DNA from: Candidatus Krumholzibacteriia bacterium
GTDB taxonomy: Bacteria; Krumholzibacteriota; Krumholzibacteriia; G020349025
NCBI GenBank assembly: GCA_035649275.1
Contig: DASRJW010000021.1
Location: forward strand, 1-20,301
Reading direction: 5' to 3'
DNA length: 20,301 nucleotides
The first letter of the stretch is position 1; each line of letters begins with the position of its first letter. The notes under the pieces are model-generated. The model saw only the letters and a program-made list of their open reading frames with translations. It did no database searches and was not told the DNA's origin. The position numbers were made by a program, and so were the translations under genes. Below are positions 1-6,492 of this stretch, piece after piece.

Positions 1-111
1 GAAGCTTGTCAACAGGTCTGCACGGAAACCATCGCGCCGACTGCTCGCAGAGACTCTGCAGCTGTACACATCGTGGACAGCGTAAGAATCTTTGACGGCT
101 TTCTTCTCGTG

Positions 112-120
112 TTATCCACA
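112..120 (+). promoter_or_regulatory. DnaA box (perfect consensus)
   Basis: TTATCCACA matches the consensus 9-mer TTATNCACA exactly. It lies 25 bases from a second perfect copy on the opposite strand, inside a locally AT-richer segment. Whether it is an origin box or a DnaA-regulated site cannot be told from this window. Confidence 0.75.
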
Positions 121-145
121 AACATGCAAGTCGGCGTGCCAACCC

Positions 146-154
146 TGTGGATAA
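146..154 (-). promoter_or_regulatory. DnaA box (perfect consensus, reverse)
   Basis: TGTGGATAA is the exact reverse complement of TTATCCACA, so this is a second perfect DnaA box facing the one at 112-120. Weaker two-mismatch relatives occur nearby: CTGTACACA near 63-71, the reverse of TGTGAAAAG near 198-206, and the reverse of TGTGCACGA near 265. Confidence 0.75.
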
Positions 155-178
155 CCGCACAGCGTGCGGCACAGACCG

Positions 179-203
179 TTTCACAAAGAAACACATTGTG
201 AAA
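179..203. repeat. Inverted repeat, 8-bp arms
   Basis: TTTCACAA (179-186) and TTGTGAAA (196-203) are perfect inverted arms around a 9-base spacer. It could be an operator for a dimeric repressor or a weak hairpin. No U-tract follows to make it an obvious terminator. It sits 25 bases to the right of the second DnaA box. Confidence 0.5.
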
Positions 204-576
204 AGAATCACGAATGTGACGGTGTATCGGGGACGGACGGCGAGGCAAGCAGTGTCTGCCGCGCCTGTGCACGAACCTCGTGAAGAAAGGAACAAAGCGG
301 CGGCGTGAACAGTGAGGGGAGTCGAGTGGAGAGCTTCAAGGTCAAGAAAAGAGCAGCAGAGTTCCTGGTAGCGACGATGCCGGGTGGAATGCGGAGCGGT
401 GAGGGAACTCGAGTGGCGACGTCGGCAGGATCGAGGGTGACTCGAAGAGAGTCTGGAGCCCGTGACCCCGGTAGGAGGTCGAGACCACTCAGAGGAGGAC
501 GGCTTCATCCCGCACGCGGTCCCGGTGGTGTAGAGTAGGCCGCGAGCTTGGCCAATCGCTGCCTCGGAGGTGGAGA

Positions 577-1443
577 GTGAAGAAGCTGTTCATCGGCTGC
601 GGTGTGGCTTGCCTGGTCATCATTCTCCTCCTGGTGGTCGTCGGGGTGGCATCGTACCAATGGGTGAAGAAGCAAGTGCCCCACATGCATGAGGTCGAAC
701 AGGCGCGCACGGCTTTGCTGGAGCGTTTCGGGCCGCGCGACGACTTCGTTCCGGACCTGGACGGCGCTCTACGTCCCGAGCGCGTGCAGCTCTTCTTGGC
801 GGTGCGGGAAAGCCTGCTCACGACGCGCGCCGAGATCGGCGGCCGTCTGGAAGGTTTCGTCGGCAAGACCGGGAAGCACTTCGAGGGCCGGAACTTCTTT
901 CAGAAGATCATCGAGGGAATGAGCATGGCCAAGGGCGGTGTCGGCCTCTTCGGTCAAGCGACGGAGTACGTCGGCACTCGGGCCCAGCGGCTGATGGCGT
1001 CCGAAATGGGAGAGGGGGAGTACACTTATCTCTTCTGCCTGCTCTCCTATTGCTGGCTCGAATGGGATCCGTCCAAGGAGTTCGATCCAGATTGGTTCGC
1101 GAGCCACGACATGAAAGACGCCGTCGACGAATTCACCATGCAGCATCGGCGCGTCTTCGTGAAGCAGCTCCACAACCTGCGGGACAAGCTGGAGGAGAAG
1201 TCGCCGCGCACCTCCGAGGAAGAGAAGAATCTGGAGCGGGTGCGTCAGGCGCTCCAGGAGACACGGGGCGACGCCTTTCCATTCCAGGGAGCCATGCCGG
1301 CCCCCTGGGTCGCCGCGCTCGAACCTTTCCGACAGCGCTTCCAGGCCACGCTGCCCCGTTCCCCGGGGGAGTACATCCTCGAATCGGTGGAACAGCTGAT
1401 CGATGAAGAGGAGAAGCGCGGCGTCCGTATCCACATGGACTGA
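577..1443 (+). CDS. Single-pass membrane-anchored protein of unknown function
   Basis: I do not recognise this 288-residue protein. It starts at GTG 577 behind a good ribosome site, GGAGG at 566-570 with six bases of spacing. Residues 1-4 are MKKL, followed by a strongly hydrophobic helix at about 5-27 and then a charged soluble region. This looks like an N-terminal anchor with the body outside the cytoplasm, although the signal could also be cleaved. The body is mostly predicted helical, with acidic and Lys/Glu-rich stretches near 195-225 and a Cys/Trp cluster (YLFCLLSYCWLEWD) near 151-164. It shows no catalytic motif I can name. The gene is monocistronic here and converges on the thioesterase gene, with only 24 bases between the stops. 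Confidence 0.85.
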   Translation: MKKLFIGCGVACLVIILLLVVVGVASYQWVKKQVPHMHEVEQARTALLERFGPRDDFVPDLDGALRPERVQLFLAVRESLLTTRAEIGGRLEGFVGKTGKHFEGRNFFQKIIEGMSMAKGGVGLFGQATEYVGTRAQRLMASEMGEGEYTYLFCLLSYCWLEWDPSKEFDPDWFASHDMKDAVDEFTMQHRRVFVKQLHNLRDKLEEKSPRTSEEEKNLERVRQALQETRGDAFPFQGAMPAPWVAALEPFRQRFQATLPRSPGEYILESVEQLIDEEEKRGVRIHMD

Positions 1444-1467
1444 GACCCGTCGCGAACGCCGGCGAGC

Positions 1468-2052
1468 TCAGCGGCCCGCGGGGCGGTTCGCCTGGCGCTC
1501 CGACGAAGCTGGCGCTCCCTCAGCGCGCTTCAGCGTGTCGCCGAAGATGTGGTCCAGATTCAGGCATTCGGCAGAAGCGACGAAGTCGGCATGGAAGGAA
1601 GCGAACTGGTCGGCGGGAACCGGCATGTAGCGGCCGGTGCCCCGGGCCCACACCTTGCCCGCCCCATCCTCCAGCCAGGACTCGAGGTCGAAGACGCGAC
1701 GGCGATTCTCCTTCAGGCGCGCGATGGCGGTGCAGGCCAGGCCGGCGCGGAGCGGCTCCAGCAGGCGCACGGTGAAATCGGCGGCGAAGACGGGTTTGTT
1801 GCTGCCGAGGATGGCCGCCCAGGTCATCACCTCGTCGAGGACCGTGGCGATGAAGCCGCCATGGATGACATCGCTCCAGCCGGCGTGCTCTGGCCGGGTG
1901 GTGAAGGGCAGCTCGACCCGGTCACCCACCTTGAAGCTTCGCGCCCGCAGTCCGATGGGATTGTCCTGGCCGCAGACCCAGCAGGAGCGCGTCCAAGGCA
2001 ACAGGTACCGCTCACTTGCCGCGTCCTCGTGCCGACCCGTCGTGCCGCTCAT
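1468..2052 (-). CDS. PaaI-type hotdog-fold acyl-CoA thioesterase
   Basis: A 194-residue hotdog-domain protein of the 4HBT/PaaI type, likely to hydrolyse acyl-CoA thioesters in the cytoplasm. The substrate is not evident. The N-terminus has a CWVCGQDNPIGL segment (C24, C27), typical of the subgroup with a C-x2-CG-x2-NP-x-GL lead-in. The core has the HGG motif (H64-G66) and D73/E74 on the following helix, the usual catalytic helix of this family. The start is ATG 2052; the bases ATGA at 2049-2052 are shared with the stop of the upstream decarboxylase, so translation is probably coupled. An in-frame extension to 2688 exists but lies entirely inside the decarboxylase gene and is rejected. The last 20 or so residues are low-complexity. 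Confidence 0.88.
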   Translation of the reverse strand: MSGTTGRHEDAASERYLLPWTRSCWVCGQDNPIGLRARSFKVGDRVELPFTTRPEHAGWSDVIHGGFIATVLDEVMTWAAILGSNKPVFAADFTVRLLEPLRAGLACTAIARLKENRRRVFDLESWLEDGAGKVWARGTGRYMPVPADQFASFHADFVASAECLNLDHIFGDTLKRAEGAPASSERQANRPAGR

Positions 2053-3482
2053 TCGCTTTCCAACTCCCGTGCCGATGCGAGAATGTCCTCCACCGCGGCC
2101 TGTACGTGCCGCCCGTGAGTGCGGAAGCTGAGAATCGCGAGGCGGGGCACGTAAGCACCGTCGATGCGCGTGCTGGTGATGAAGACGCGGCGCTTGTCGT
2201 TGACGCGGCGGAGCAAGCGCTCGTTGAACTCGTTCACGTCGCCCCGTCGGGGATGGTAGCGGAAGGGCAGCACGGAAAGCTGCGGTTCGTCGAGACACTC
2301 GAAGCCGGGGGCGGCGCGCAGCTCGTCGTATGCCCAGTGTGTGAGCTCGAGTTTTTCGCGCAGGTTGTCCCTGAAGGCATCGACGCCGAAGAGCTGGAAC
2401 GGCAACCAGAGGCGCAAGCCGCGGAAGTCGCGGGAGAGCTCGGGCGAAATGTCGGCGAAGCTGACCGCGCCTTCGGGGAGCTGCAAGTCTTGGAGGTAAT
2501 CGGCGCCGGAGTGATGGGCGCGGCGGAGCGCCTCGGGATCGCGGACGAGGAGGCAGCCGGTGCCGTAGGGAAGGAAGAGGCCCTTGTGCGGGTCGAGGAC
2601 CAGGGAGTCGGCGCGTTCGAGACCCGGCAGGAGAGACTCCCGCACCAGGCGGAAGAAACCGCCGTAGGCAGCGTCGACATGCAACCACAGGTCGTTGGCG
2701 GCACAGAAGTCGGCGATCTCCGGGGTGGGATCGATGGCGCCGGTGTTCGTGGTGCCGGCGTTGGCCACGACGAGGAAGGGACGCAGGCCGCGGCGGCGAT
2801 CCTCGGCCACCGCGTCAGCCAGGGCATCGAGGCGCAGGCGGCGGCGGGCATCCACCGGCAGGAGGCGCAGATTGCGCTCCGGAAAGCCGGCGAGGAGCGC
2901 CGCCTTGGCGACGCAATGATGGGACTCCACGGAGGCGTACAAGGTGCCGTCGAGGAAGTTCTCGGGCAGTCGATTGCGACGCGCGGTGGCGATGGCGATG
3001 AAGTTCGAGAGCGAGCCACCGGTGGTGAGCAATCCCTGCGCTCCCGCCGGATAGCCCACGAGTTCCCGGATCCAATCGATGCTCTGCAACTCGAGCTGCA
3101 CCAGGGCGGGCGCGGGGTTCCATACCCCCACGTAACGGTTGTAAGCGAGAGCGAGATAGTCGGCGAGGGCGCTGGGATAGAGGCCGCCGCCGGGGATGAA
3201 CGCCAGGTAGCCCGGACCGGAAGTGGTGAAACTCTTGGAAGCGGCACGTTCGAGAAGCGGCAGCAAGGACTCGAGCGGCGTGCCCCGCTCCGGCGGACCG
3301 TCGCGGAAAAGGGCAGCCACTTCGAGGGCGCCATCCAGGTCCCACGACGGCCGGTGCTCGAGCGACTCCACGTGCTCGATCGCCGCCTCGGTGCAAAGAC
3401 TGGTGAGGCGACGCATGACCTCGCCCGTCAGCTCGAGGCTCACGGCGTCGGGCGGTCGCGGCTGGCGTGGCACGTAGGTCAA
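2049..3482 (-). CDS. PLP-dependent group II amino-acid decarboxylase family protein
   Basis: A 477-residue pyridoxal-phosphate enzyme of the aromatic-L-amino-acid/glutamate/tyrosine decarboxylase family (fold type I). Visible landmarks are TTGGSLSN (153-160), the ring-stacking His in VESHHC (H188 or H189), HVDAAYGG with D270, and LDPHKGLFLPYGTG with Schiff-base Lys K300. These positions run almost in register with the H192/D271/K303 set known for human aromatic amino acid decarboxylase. Length is normal for the family. The reaction is likely removal of an alpha-carboxyl group from an amino acid, but the substrate cannot be read from the sequence. The start that fits the operon is TTG at 3480-3482, overlapping the queG stop as TTGA, with AGGAG about ten bases upstream. 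A GTG three codons in is an alternative. It is the middle gene of queG > decarboxylase > thioesterase. Confidence 0.88.
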   Translation of the reverse strand: MTYVPRQPRPPDAVSLELTGEVMRRLTSLCTEAAIEHVESLEHRPSWDLDGALEVAALFRDGPPERGTPLESLLPLLERAASKSFTTSGPGYLAFIPGGGLYPSALADYLALAYNRYVGVWNPAPALVQLELQSIDWIRELVGYPAGAQGLLTTGGSLSNFIAIATARRNRLPENFLDGTLYASVESHHCVAKAALLAGFPERNLRLLPVDARRRLRLDALADAVAEDRRRGLRPFLVVANAGTTNTGAIDPTPEIADFCAANDLWLHVDAAYGGFFRLVRESLLPGLERADSLVLDPHKGLFLPYGTGCLLVRDPEALRRAHHSGADYLQDLQLPEGAVSFADISPELSRDFRGLRLWLPFQLFGVDAFRDNLREKLELTHWAYDELRAAPGFECLDEPQLSVLPFRYHPRRGDVNEFNERLLRRVNDKRRVFITSTRIDGAYVPRLAILSFRTHGRHVQAAVEDILASARELESE

Positions 3483-4687
3483 GAAACCGGATCTCCTGGT
3501 CCTCTGGACGACGTTCCATGAAGGTGCGAGTCGAGCCCGGCTCGGGAGCGTCCTGGTGCGCGCCCTCCTCGAAGACAGGCGAGCTCGATCTCTTCCCGCA
3601 CCCAGGAGTCCGTCTCGTGAGCGAGCCGATCTTGCAGGGCCGCGACCGCGCCTTCACGCGCCACGCCCCGCCCGCACTGGCCGAGGGCCCAGGCAACGTG
3701 GCCGCGCACCAAGGGGTGCGGGTCGTCGAGACGCGCCAGCAGAGTGGGCACTGCTTCGGGAGCGCCCCAGTTGCCGAGGGCGACCGCGACGTTGCGCAAA
3801 AACCCTGCGTAATGAGCGCGGCGGATGGGCGAGTGCCGGAAGCGACGATTCCATTCGTTCTTGGCCATTCCCATGAGGTCGAGGAGAAGCGGGTTGAGGT
3901 TGCCCTGGCGGGGCTCGAAGCCCGGCTCCGTCGTGGAGGTGGCGAAGCGATTCCACGGGCAGACATCCTGGCAGTCGTCGCAGCCGAAGATGCGGTTGCC
4001 CACGAGCGGGCGCAGCGCACGCGGAATCGGCCCGCGCAGCTCGATGGTGAGATAGGAGATGCAGAGTCGCGCGTCGAGAACATACGGGGCGACGATGGCT
4101 CCGGTAGGACAGGCGGTGATGCAGCGAGTGCAGGTGCCGCAATGGTCGCGTGCGGGCCGATCGTAGCCGAGGCGGAGATCGGTACCGAGGCCGCCGAGGA
4201 AGAACCATGAGCCGTAGCGTTTCCTCAGGAGGTTGGTGTGCTTGCCGCGCCAGCCGAGACCCGCGGCTTCGGCGACACCCTTCTCGAGAACCGGGCTCGT
4301 GTCCACGAAGGGATGGGTGCGTGAGCCGGGCGCCAACACATCCATCGCCTGCCGCAGCTTTTCGAGGCGCGCCCGGAGCAAGCGGTGATAGTCGAGGCCC
4401 CAGGCATAGCGGGAGATGGCGCCGCGCGCCGGGTCCTGGGAAAGCGCGTGCGGCGTCTGGTAGTTGAGGCCCACCAGGACGAGCGAACGCGCCCAGGGCA
4501 GGTACGCAACGGGATCCGCGCGCCGGCCATCGGGATCTTCCATGTAGCGCATCGTCCCGTGCATGCCATGCTGCAGCCAGGCGTGCAGCTGCTCGGCGAG
4601 GGGCGCTCGCTGCGCCGGGGAGATTCCGACCAGATCGAAGCCCGCCTCCGTGGCGGCGGCGCGAACTCTGGCAGTGAGCGCTTCCAT
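3479..4687 (-). CDS. queG: Epoxyqueuosine reductase QueG
   Basis: A 402-residue cobalamin- and iron-sulfur-dependent enzyme that reduces epoxyqueuosine to queuosine in the wobble position of tRNAs with GUN anticodons, the last step of queuosine synthesis. The N-terminal half is the B12-binding QueG domain, with HPFVDTSPVLEK carrying D129, the candidate catalytic acid. The ferredoxin-like part has C183, C186, C189 and C193 in CGTCTRCITACP, then C209, C236, C239 and C243 in CDDCQDVCPWN, enough for two 4Fe-4S clusters. Residues 290-370 are HEAT-like, usual for the longer QueG forms. The final 30 residues are low-complexity. The start is ATG 4685-4687, with AGGA and GGGG upstream. It is first in the minus-strand operon and divergent from moaA. 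The other queuosine genes are not in the window. Confidence 0.95.
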   Translation of the reverse strand: MEALTARVRAAATEAGFDLVGISPAQRAPLAEQLHAWLQHGMHGTMRYMEDPDGRRADPVAYLPWARSLVLVGLNYQTPHALSQDPARGAISRYAWGLDYHRLLRARLEKLRQAMDVLAPGSRTHPFVDTSPVLEKGVAEAAGLGWRGKHTNLLRKRYGSWFFLGGLGTDLRLGYDRPARDHCGTCTRCITACPTGAIVAPYVLDARLCISYLTIELRGPIPRALRPLVGNRIFGCDDCQDVCPWNRFATSTTEPGFEPRQGNLNPLLLDLMGMAKNEWNRRFRHSPIRRAHYAGFLRNVAVALGNWGAPEAVPTLLARLDDPHPLVRGHVAWALGQCGRGVAREGAVAALQDRLAHETDSWVREEIELACLRGGRAPGRSRAGLDSHLHGTSSRGPGDPVS

Positions 4688-4856
4688 GCCCCGATCCTAA
4701 CAGAGGCTCGCGTCGCGTTTTTGGGTGACCCACCAGGCGGCGAGGGCCCGGTCAGGTGTCTTCAACACATTGCAACAATGGAGCTTGGATGGTTTACGCG
4801 GGGCTGTCAGCGGGGCGTTGGACAGTGACCGGAGAGTGCCGGCAAGTGCCCGGGCG

Positions 4857-4865
4857 TGTTATCTT
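4857..4865 (+). promoter_or_regulatory. Candidate extended -10 promoter for the Moco leader and moaA
   Basis: TGTTATCTT fits an extended -10 element (TGn followed by TATCTT, four of six bases of TATAAT). Transcription would then begin near 4871-4873, at the left edge of the Moco-RNA-like fold. There is no good -35 hexamer at the usual spacing. The call rests on position and the TGn extension only. Confidence 0.35.
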
Positions 4866-4871
4866 CGGAGC

Positions 4872-4981
4872 AGCAGTCTCTCCGAGCTGCCCGGACCTAA
4901 AGGTCCAAGGACCCAGGGCCGGCAGCCGACAGGGTGCGGCGGGAAACGGCCGTGCCTCCCGTGTTTGGAAAGGAGAGCCGC
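4872..4981 (+). ncRNA. Moco RNA-like leader (candidate molybdenum cofactor riboswitch)
   Basis: The 110 bases before moaA fold like the Moco RNA motif known upstream of moaA in many bacteria. Outer helix: CTCTCC (4878-4883) pairs with GGAGAG (4972-4977). Next helix: GCTGCC (4886-4891) with GGCAGC (4921-4926). A hairpin GGACC-TAAA-GGTCC spans 4893-4906. The distal arm is an eight-pair stem, 4933-4940 with 4949-4956, with two G-U pairs and the loop GGGAAACG. It is followed by GCCTCCCGT (4954-4962) and TGGAAAGG (4966-4973), which closely resemble the segment I recall just before the E. coli moaA start codon. The 3' strand of the outer helix contains the Shine-Dalgarno AAGGAG (4970-4975), so folding would hide the ribosome site. 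This predicts translational repression when cofactor is plentiful. The fold is read by eye, not computed. Confidence 0.8.
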
Positions 4982-5962
4982 GTGCTCCAGGACCGCTACG
5001 GGCGGATCCTCACCTATCTCAGGATCTCGCTCCTCAAGGGCTGCAACCTCACCTGCAAGTACTGCATGCCGGAGCGCATTCCTTTCCGGCTGGACGAGGT
5101 GCTTTCGCCCCTCGAGATCGAGCGCTTGGTGGGTCGTTTCGTCCAACGGGGGGTGCAGAAGCTGCGGCTCACCGGCGGCGAGCCGACGATCCGGCCGGAC
5201 GTGCTGGAGATCGCCGCGCGCCTGGCGCGGCTGCCCGGGGTGCGCGACCTGGCGCTGTCGACCAACGCGGTGCGGCTGCGCCCGCTGGCCGGGCCGCTGC
5301 ACACCGCTGGCGTGCGGCGCGTGAACGTCAGCCTCGACAGCCTGCGGCAGGACACCTTCAAGAGCATCACGGGCTCCGACGCGCTCGCCAAGGTGCTGGA
5401 CGGTATCGACGCCGCCCGCGAGGCCGGCTTCGCTCCCATCAAGCTGAACACCGTGGTGATGCGCGGGGTGAACGACGACGAGGTCGAGGCTCTGGTGGAT
5501 TTCGCCGCGGAGCGCGGGTTGCACCTGCGCTTCATCGAGATGATGCCCACCGGGGCCACCCATGGCATCCAACCGGATCACTTCCTCTCCAACCACGACG
5601 TTCTGGCGCGTTTGGGCGGCGAAGCCCGCTGGGAGCCCTTGGGCCCGCAGGCCCACGACGGGCCGGCGCGGGCCTACCGCGATCGGAGCCGCCCCGAGGC
5701 GCCGCCCATCGGCTTCATCAACCCGCTGTCACAGAACTTCTGCGCCGCCTGTAATCGGCTGCGTCTCACCGCCGATGGCAAGCTGCGCACCTGCCTGTTC
5801 GGCCGCGAGGAAGCGCCGCTCCGGCCGCACCTCCACGGTGCGGGGTGGCAGGCGCGGCTCGACGCGGCCATCGACGCCGCGGTGGCGGCGAAACCGGAGA
5901 CCCACCATCTCGGCAGCGGCGACTACGGTACGATGCTGAGCTTCGTCCAGATCGGTGGCTGA
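4982..5962 (+). CDS. moaA: GTP 3',8-cyclase MoaA (molybdenum cofactor synthesis)
   Basis: A 326-residue radical-SAM enzyme that converts GTP to 3',8-cyclo-7,8-dihydro-GTP with MoaC as partner, the first step of molybdenum cofactor synthesis. The SAM cluster motif is CNLTCKYC (C21, C25, C28), followed by LTGGEPTIR (63-71). The C-terminal substrate-binding cluster uses C254, C257 and C271 in the pattern C-x2-C-x13-C, and the protein ends in the Gly-Gly tail typical of active MoaA. I choose GTG 4982 because AAGGAG lies six bases upstream and the protein then begins LQDRYGR, as MoaA does. A GTG at 4934 gives 16 more residues, but it lies in the stem of the RNA leader and has no ribosome site. The downstream neighbours, a zinc-ribbon protein and a permease, are not known Moco genes, and moaC is not in the window. 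Confidence 0.96.
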   Translation: MLQDRYGRILTYLRISLLKGCNLTCKYCMPERIPFRLDEVLSPLEIERLVGRFVQRGVQKLRLTGGEPTIRPDVLEIAARLARLPGVRDLALSTNAVRLRPLAGPLHTAGVRRVNVSLDSLRQDTFKSITGSDALAKVLDGIDAAREAGFAPIKLNTVVMRGVNDDEVEALVDFAAERGLHLRFIEMMPTGATHGIQPDHFLSNHDVLARLGGEARWEPLGPQAHDGPARAYRDRSRPEAPPIGFINPLSQNFCAACNRLRLTADGKLRTCLFGREEAPLRPHLHGAGWQARLDAAIDAAVAAKPETHHLGSGDYGTMLSFVQIGG

Positions 5963-5977
5963 GGGGCGGCGGACGGC

Positions 5978-6466
5978 GTGTCGGAATTCGTCGAGTGCCA
6001 GAATTGTGGGCGGCGCTTCTTCGCCGAGAACATCGAATGTCCCTACTGCCGCGGTGAGCAGGAAGAACGCGAACGTTTCCGGGAAGCGCAACGCGGCCGC
6101 GAAAGTGGTTTCGCTGGCGGCGGTGGCATGTTTCCCCTCCTGTTCGCCAGCTTCCAGATCTTGCTAGTGGGGATCGCGGTGCTGGCGCTGCTCGCGATCG
6201 GACGGGCGGCGATGGCGCCGCAGCGGACCCTGCTGGCTCTCGAGGCGGCGGGCGCCGCAGTCGTCGTCGTCGGACTCTGGCGACGCAAGCGCTGGGCGCG
6301 ACACGGGGCCGTCGTCTTCATCCTGGCCAACGCCGCTCTGGGATTCCTCTCCTTGTTGCAGCGCGGTGGCATGCTCGCGCTGGCCTGGGGTCCTGGACCC
6401 CTGGCACTTCTCGTCTTCCTCGTACCGTTCTGCACCAAGCAAGCGCGGGAACGTTACGATCGCTGA
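5978..6466 (+). CDS. Zinc-ribbon membrane protein, unknown function
   Basis: A 162-residue protein with a small N-terminal zinc ribbon: C7/C10 in CQNC and C21/C24 in CPYC. A charged linker (about 27-48, rich in Glu and Arg) and a short glycine run follow. Then come about four hydrophobic helices, near 52-77, 84-101, 109-128 and 131-153. The architecture is a cytoplasmic metal-binding knuckle attached to a small helical bundle. I do not recognise a named family. The GTG start lies 15 bases after the moaA stop, with only a weak purine-rich site (AGGGG) before it, so co-transcription with moaA is likely. The permease begins 26 bases further on. The third-position G+C bias supports it being a real gene. 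Confidence 0.82.
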   Translation: MSEFVECQNCGRRFFAENIECPYCRGEQEERERFREAQRGRESGFAGGGGMFPLLFASFQILLVGIAVLALLAIGRAAMAPQRTLLALEAAGAAVVVVGLWRRKRWARHGAVVFILANAALGFLSLLQRGGMLALAWGPGPLALLVFLVPFCTKQARERYDR

Positions 6467-6492
6467 GGGGACAGGAGCAGCAGGACCATGGA

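Larger units (their letters stand above)
1..576. other. Gene-free stretch with DnaA-box island
   Basis: I see no convincing gene here. The first 300 bases are clearly richer in A+T than the rest of the window and contain two perfect DnaA boxes and an inverted repeat, listed separately. Bases 300-570 are purine-rich on the plus strand. They hold a small GTG-started frame (305-538) with Ser/Arg/Gly-rich content and no third-position G+C bias, which I do not accept as a gene. A short inverted repeat, GACTC-GAAGA-GAGTC, lies at 439-453. The stretch may be an intergenic control region, part of an origin, or the upstream region of a gene beyond the left edge. Confidence 0.6.

Noticed and set aside
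305-538. 77-codon GTG-started frame upstream of the anchored protein
   Set aside because: Ser/Arg/Gly-rich with no third-position G+C bias and no recognisable motif. Its AAGGAA-like upstream site is not enough to accept it.
2053-2688. N-terminal extension of the thioesterase frame
   Set aside because: It lies wholly within the decarboxylase gene. The ATG at 2052 forms the expected overlap and gives a normal-length hotdog protein.
2016-3521. 501-codon plus-strand frame opposite the decarboxylase
   Set aside because: A shadow of the PLP decarboxylase, whose catalytic motifs are all intact on the minus strand.
4770-4798. Sigma70 promoter TTGCAA-N17-TTTACG upstream of moaA
   Set aside because: The -10 matches only three of six bases. 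The extended -10 at 4857-4865 fits the RNA leader position better.
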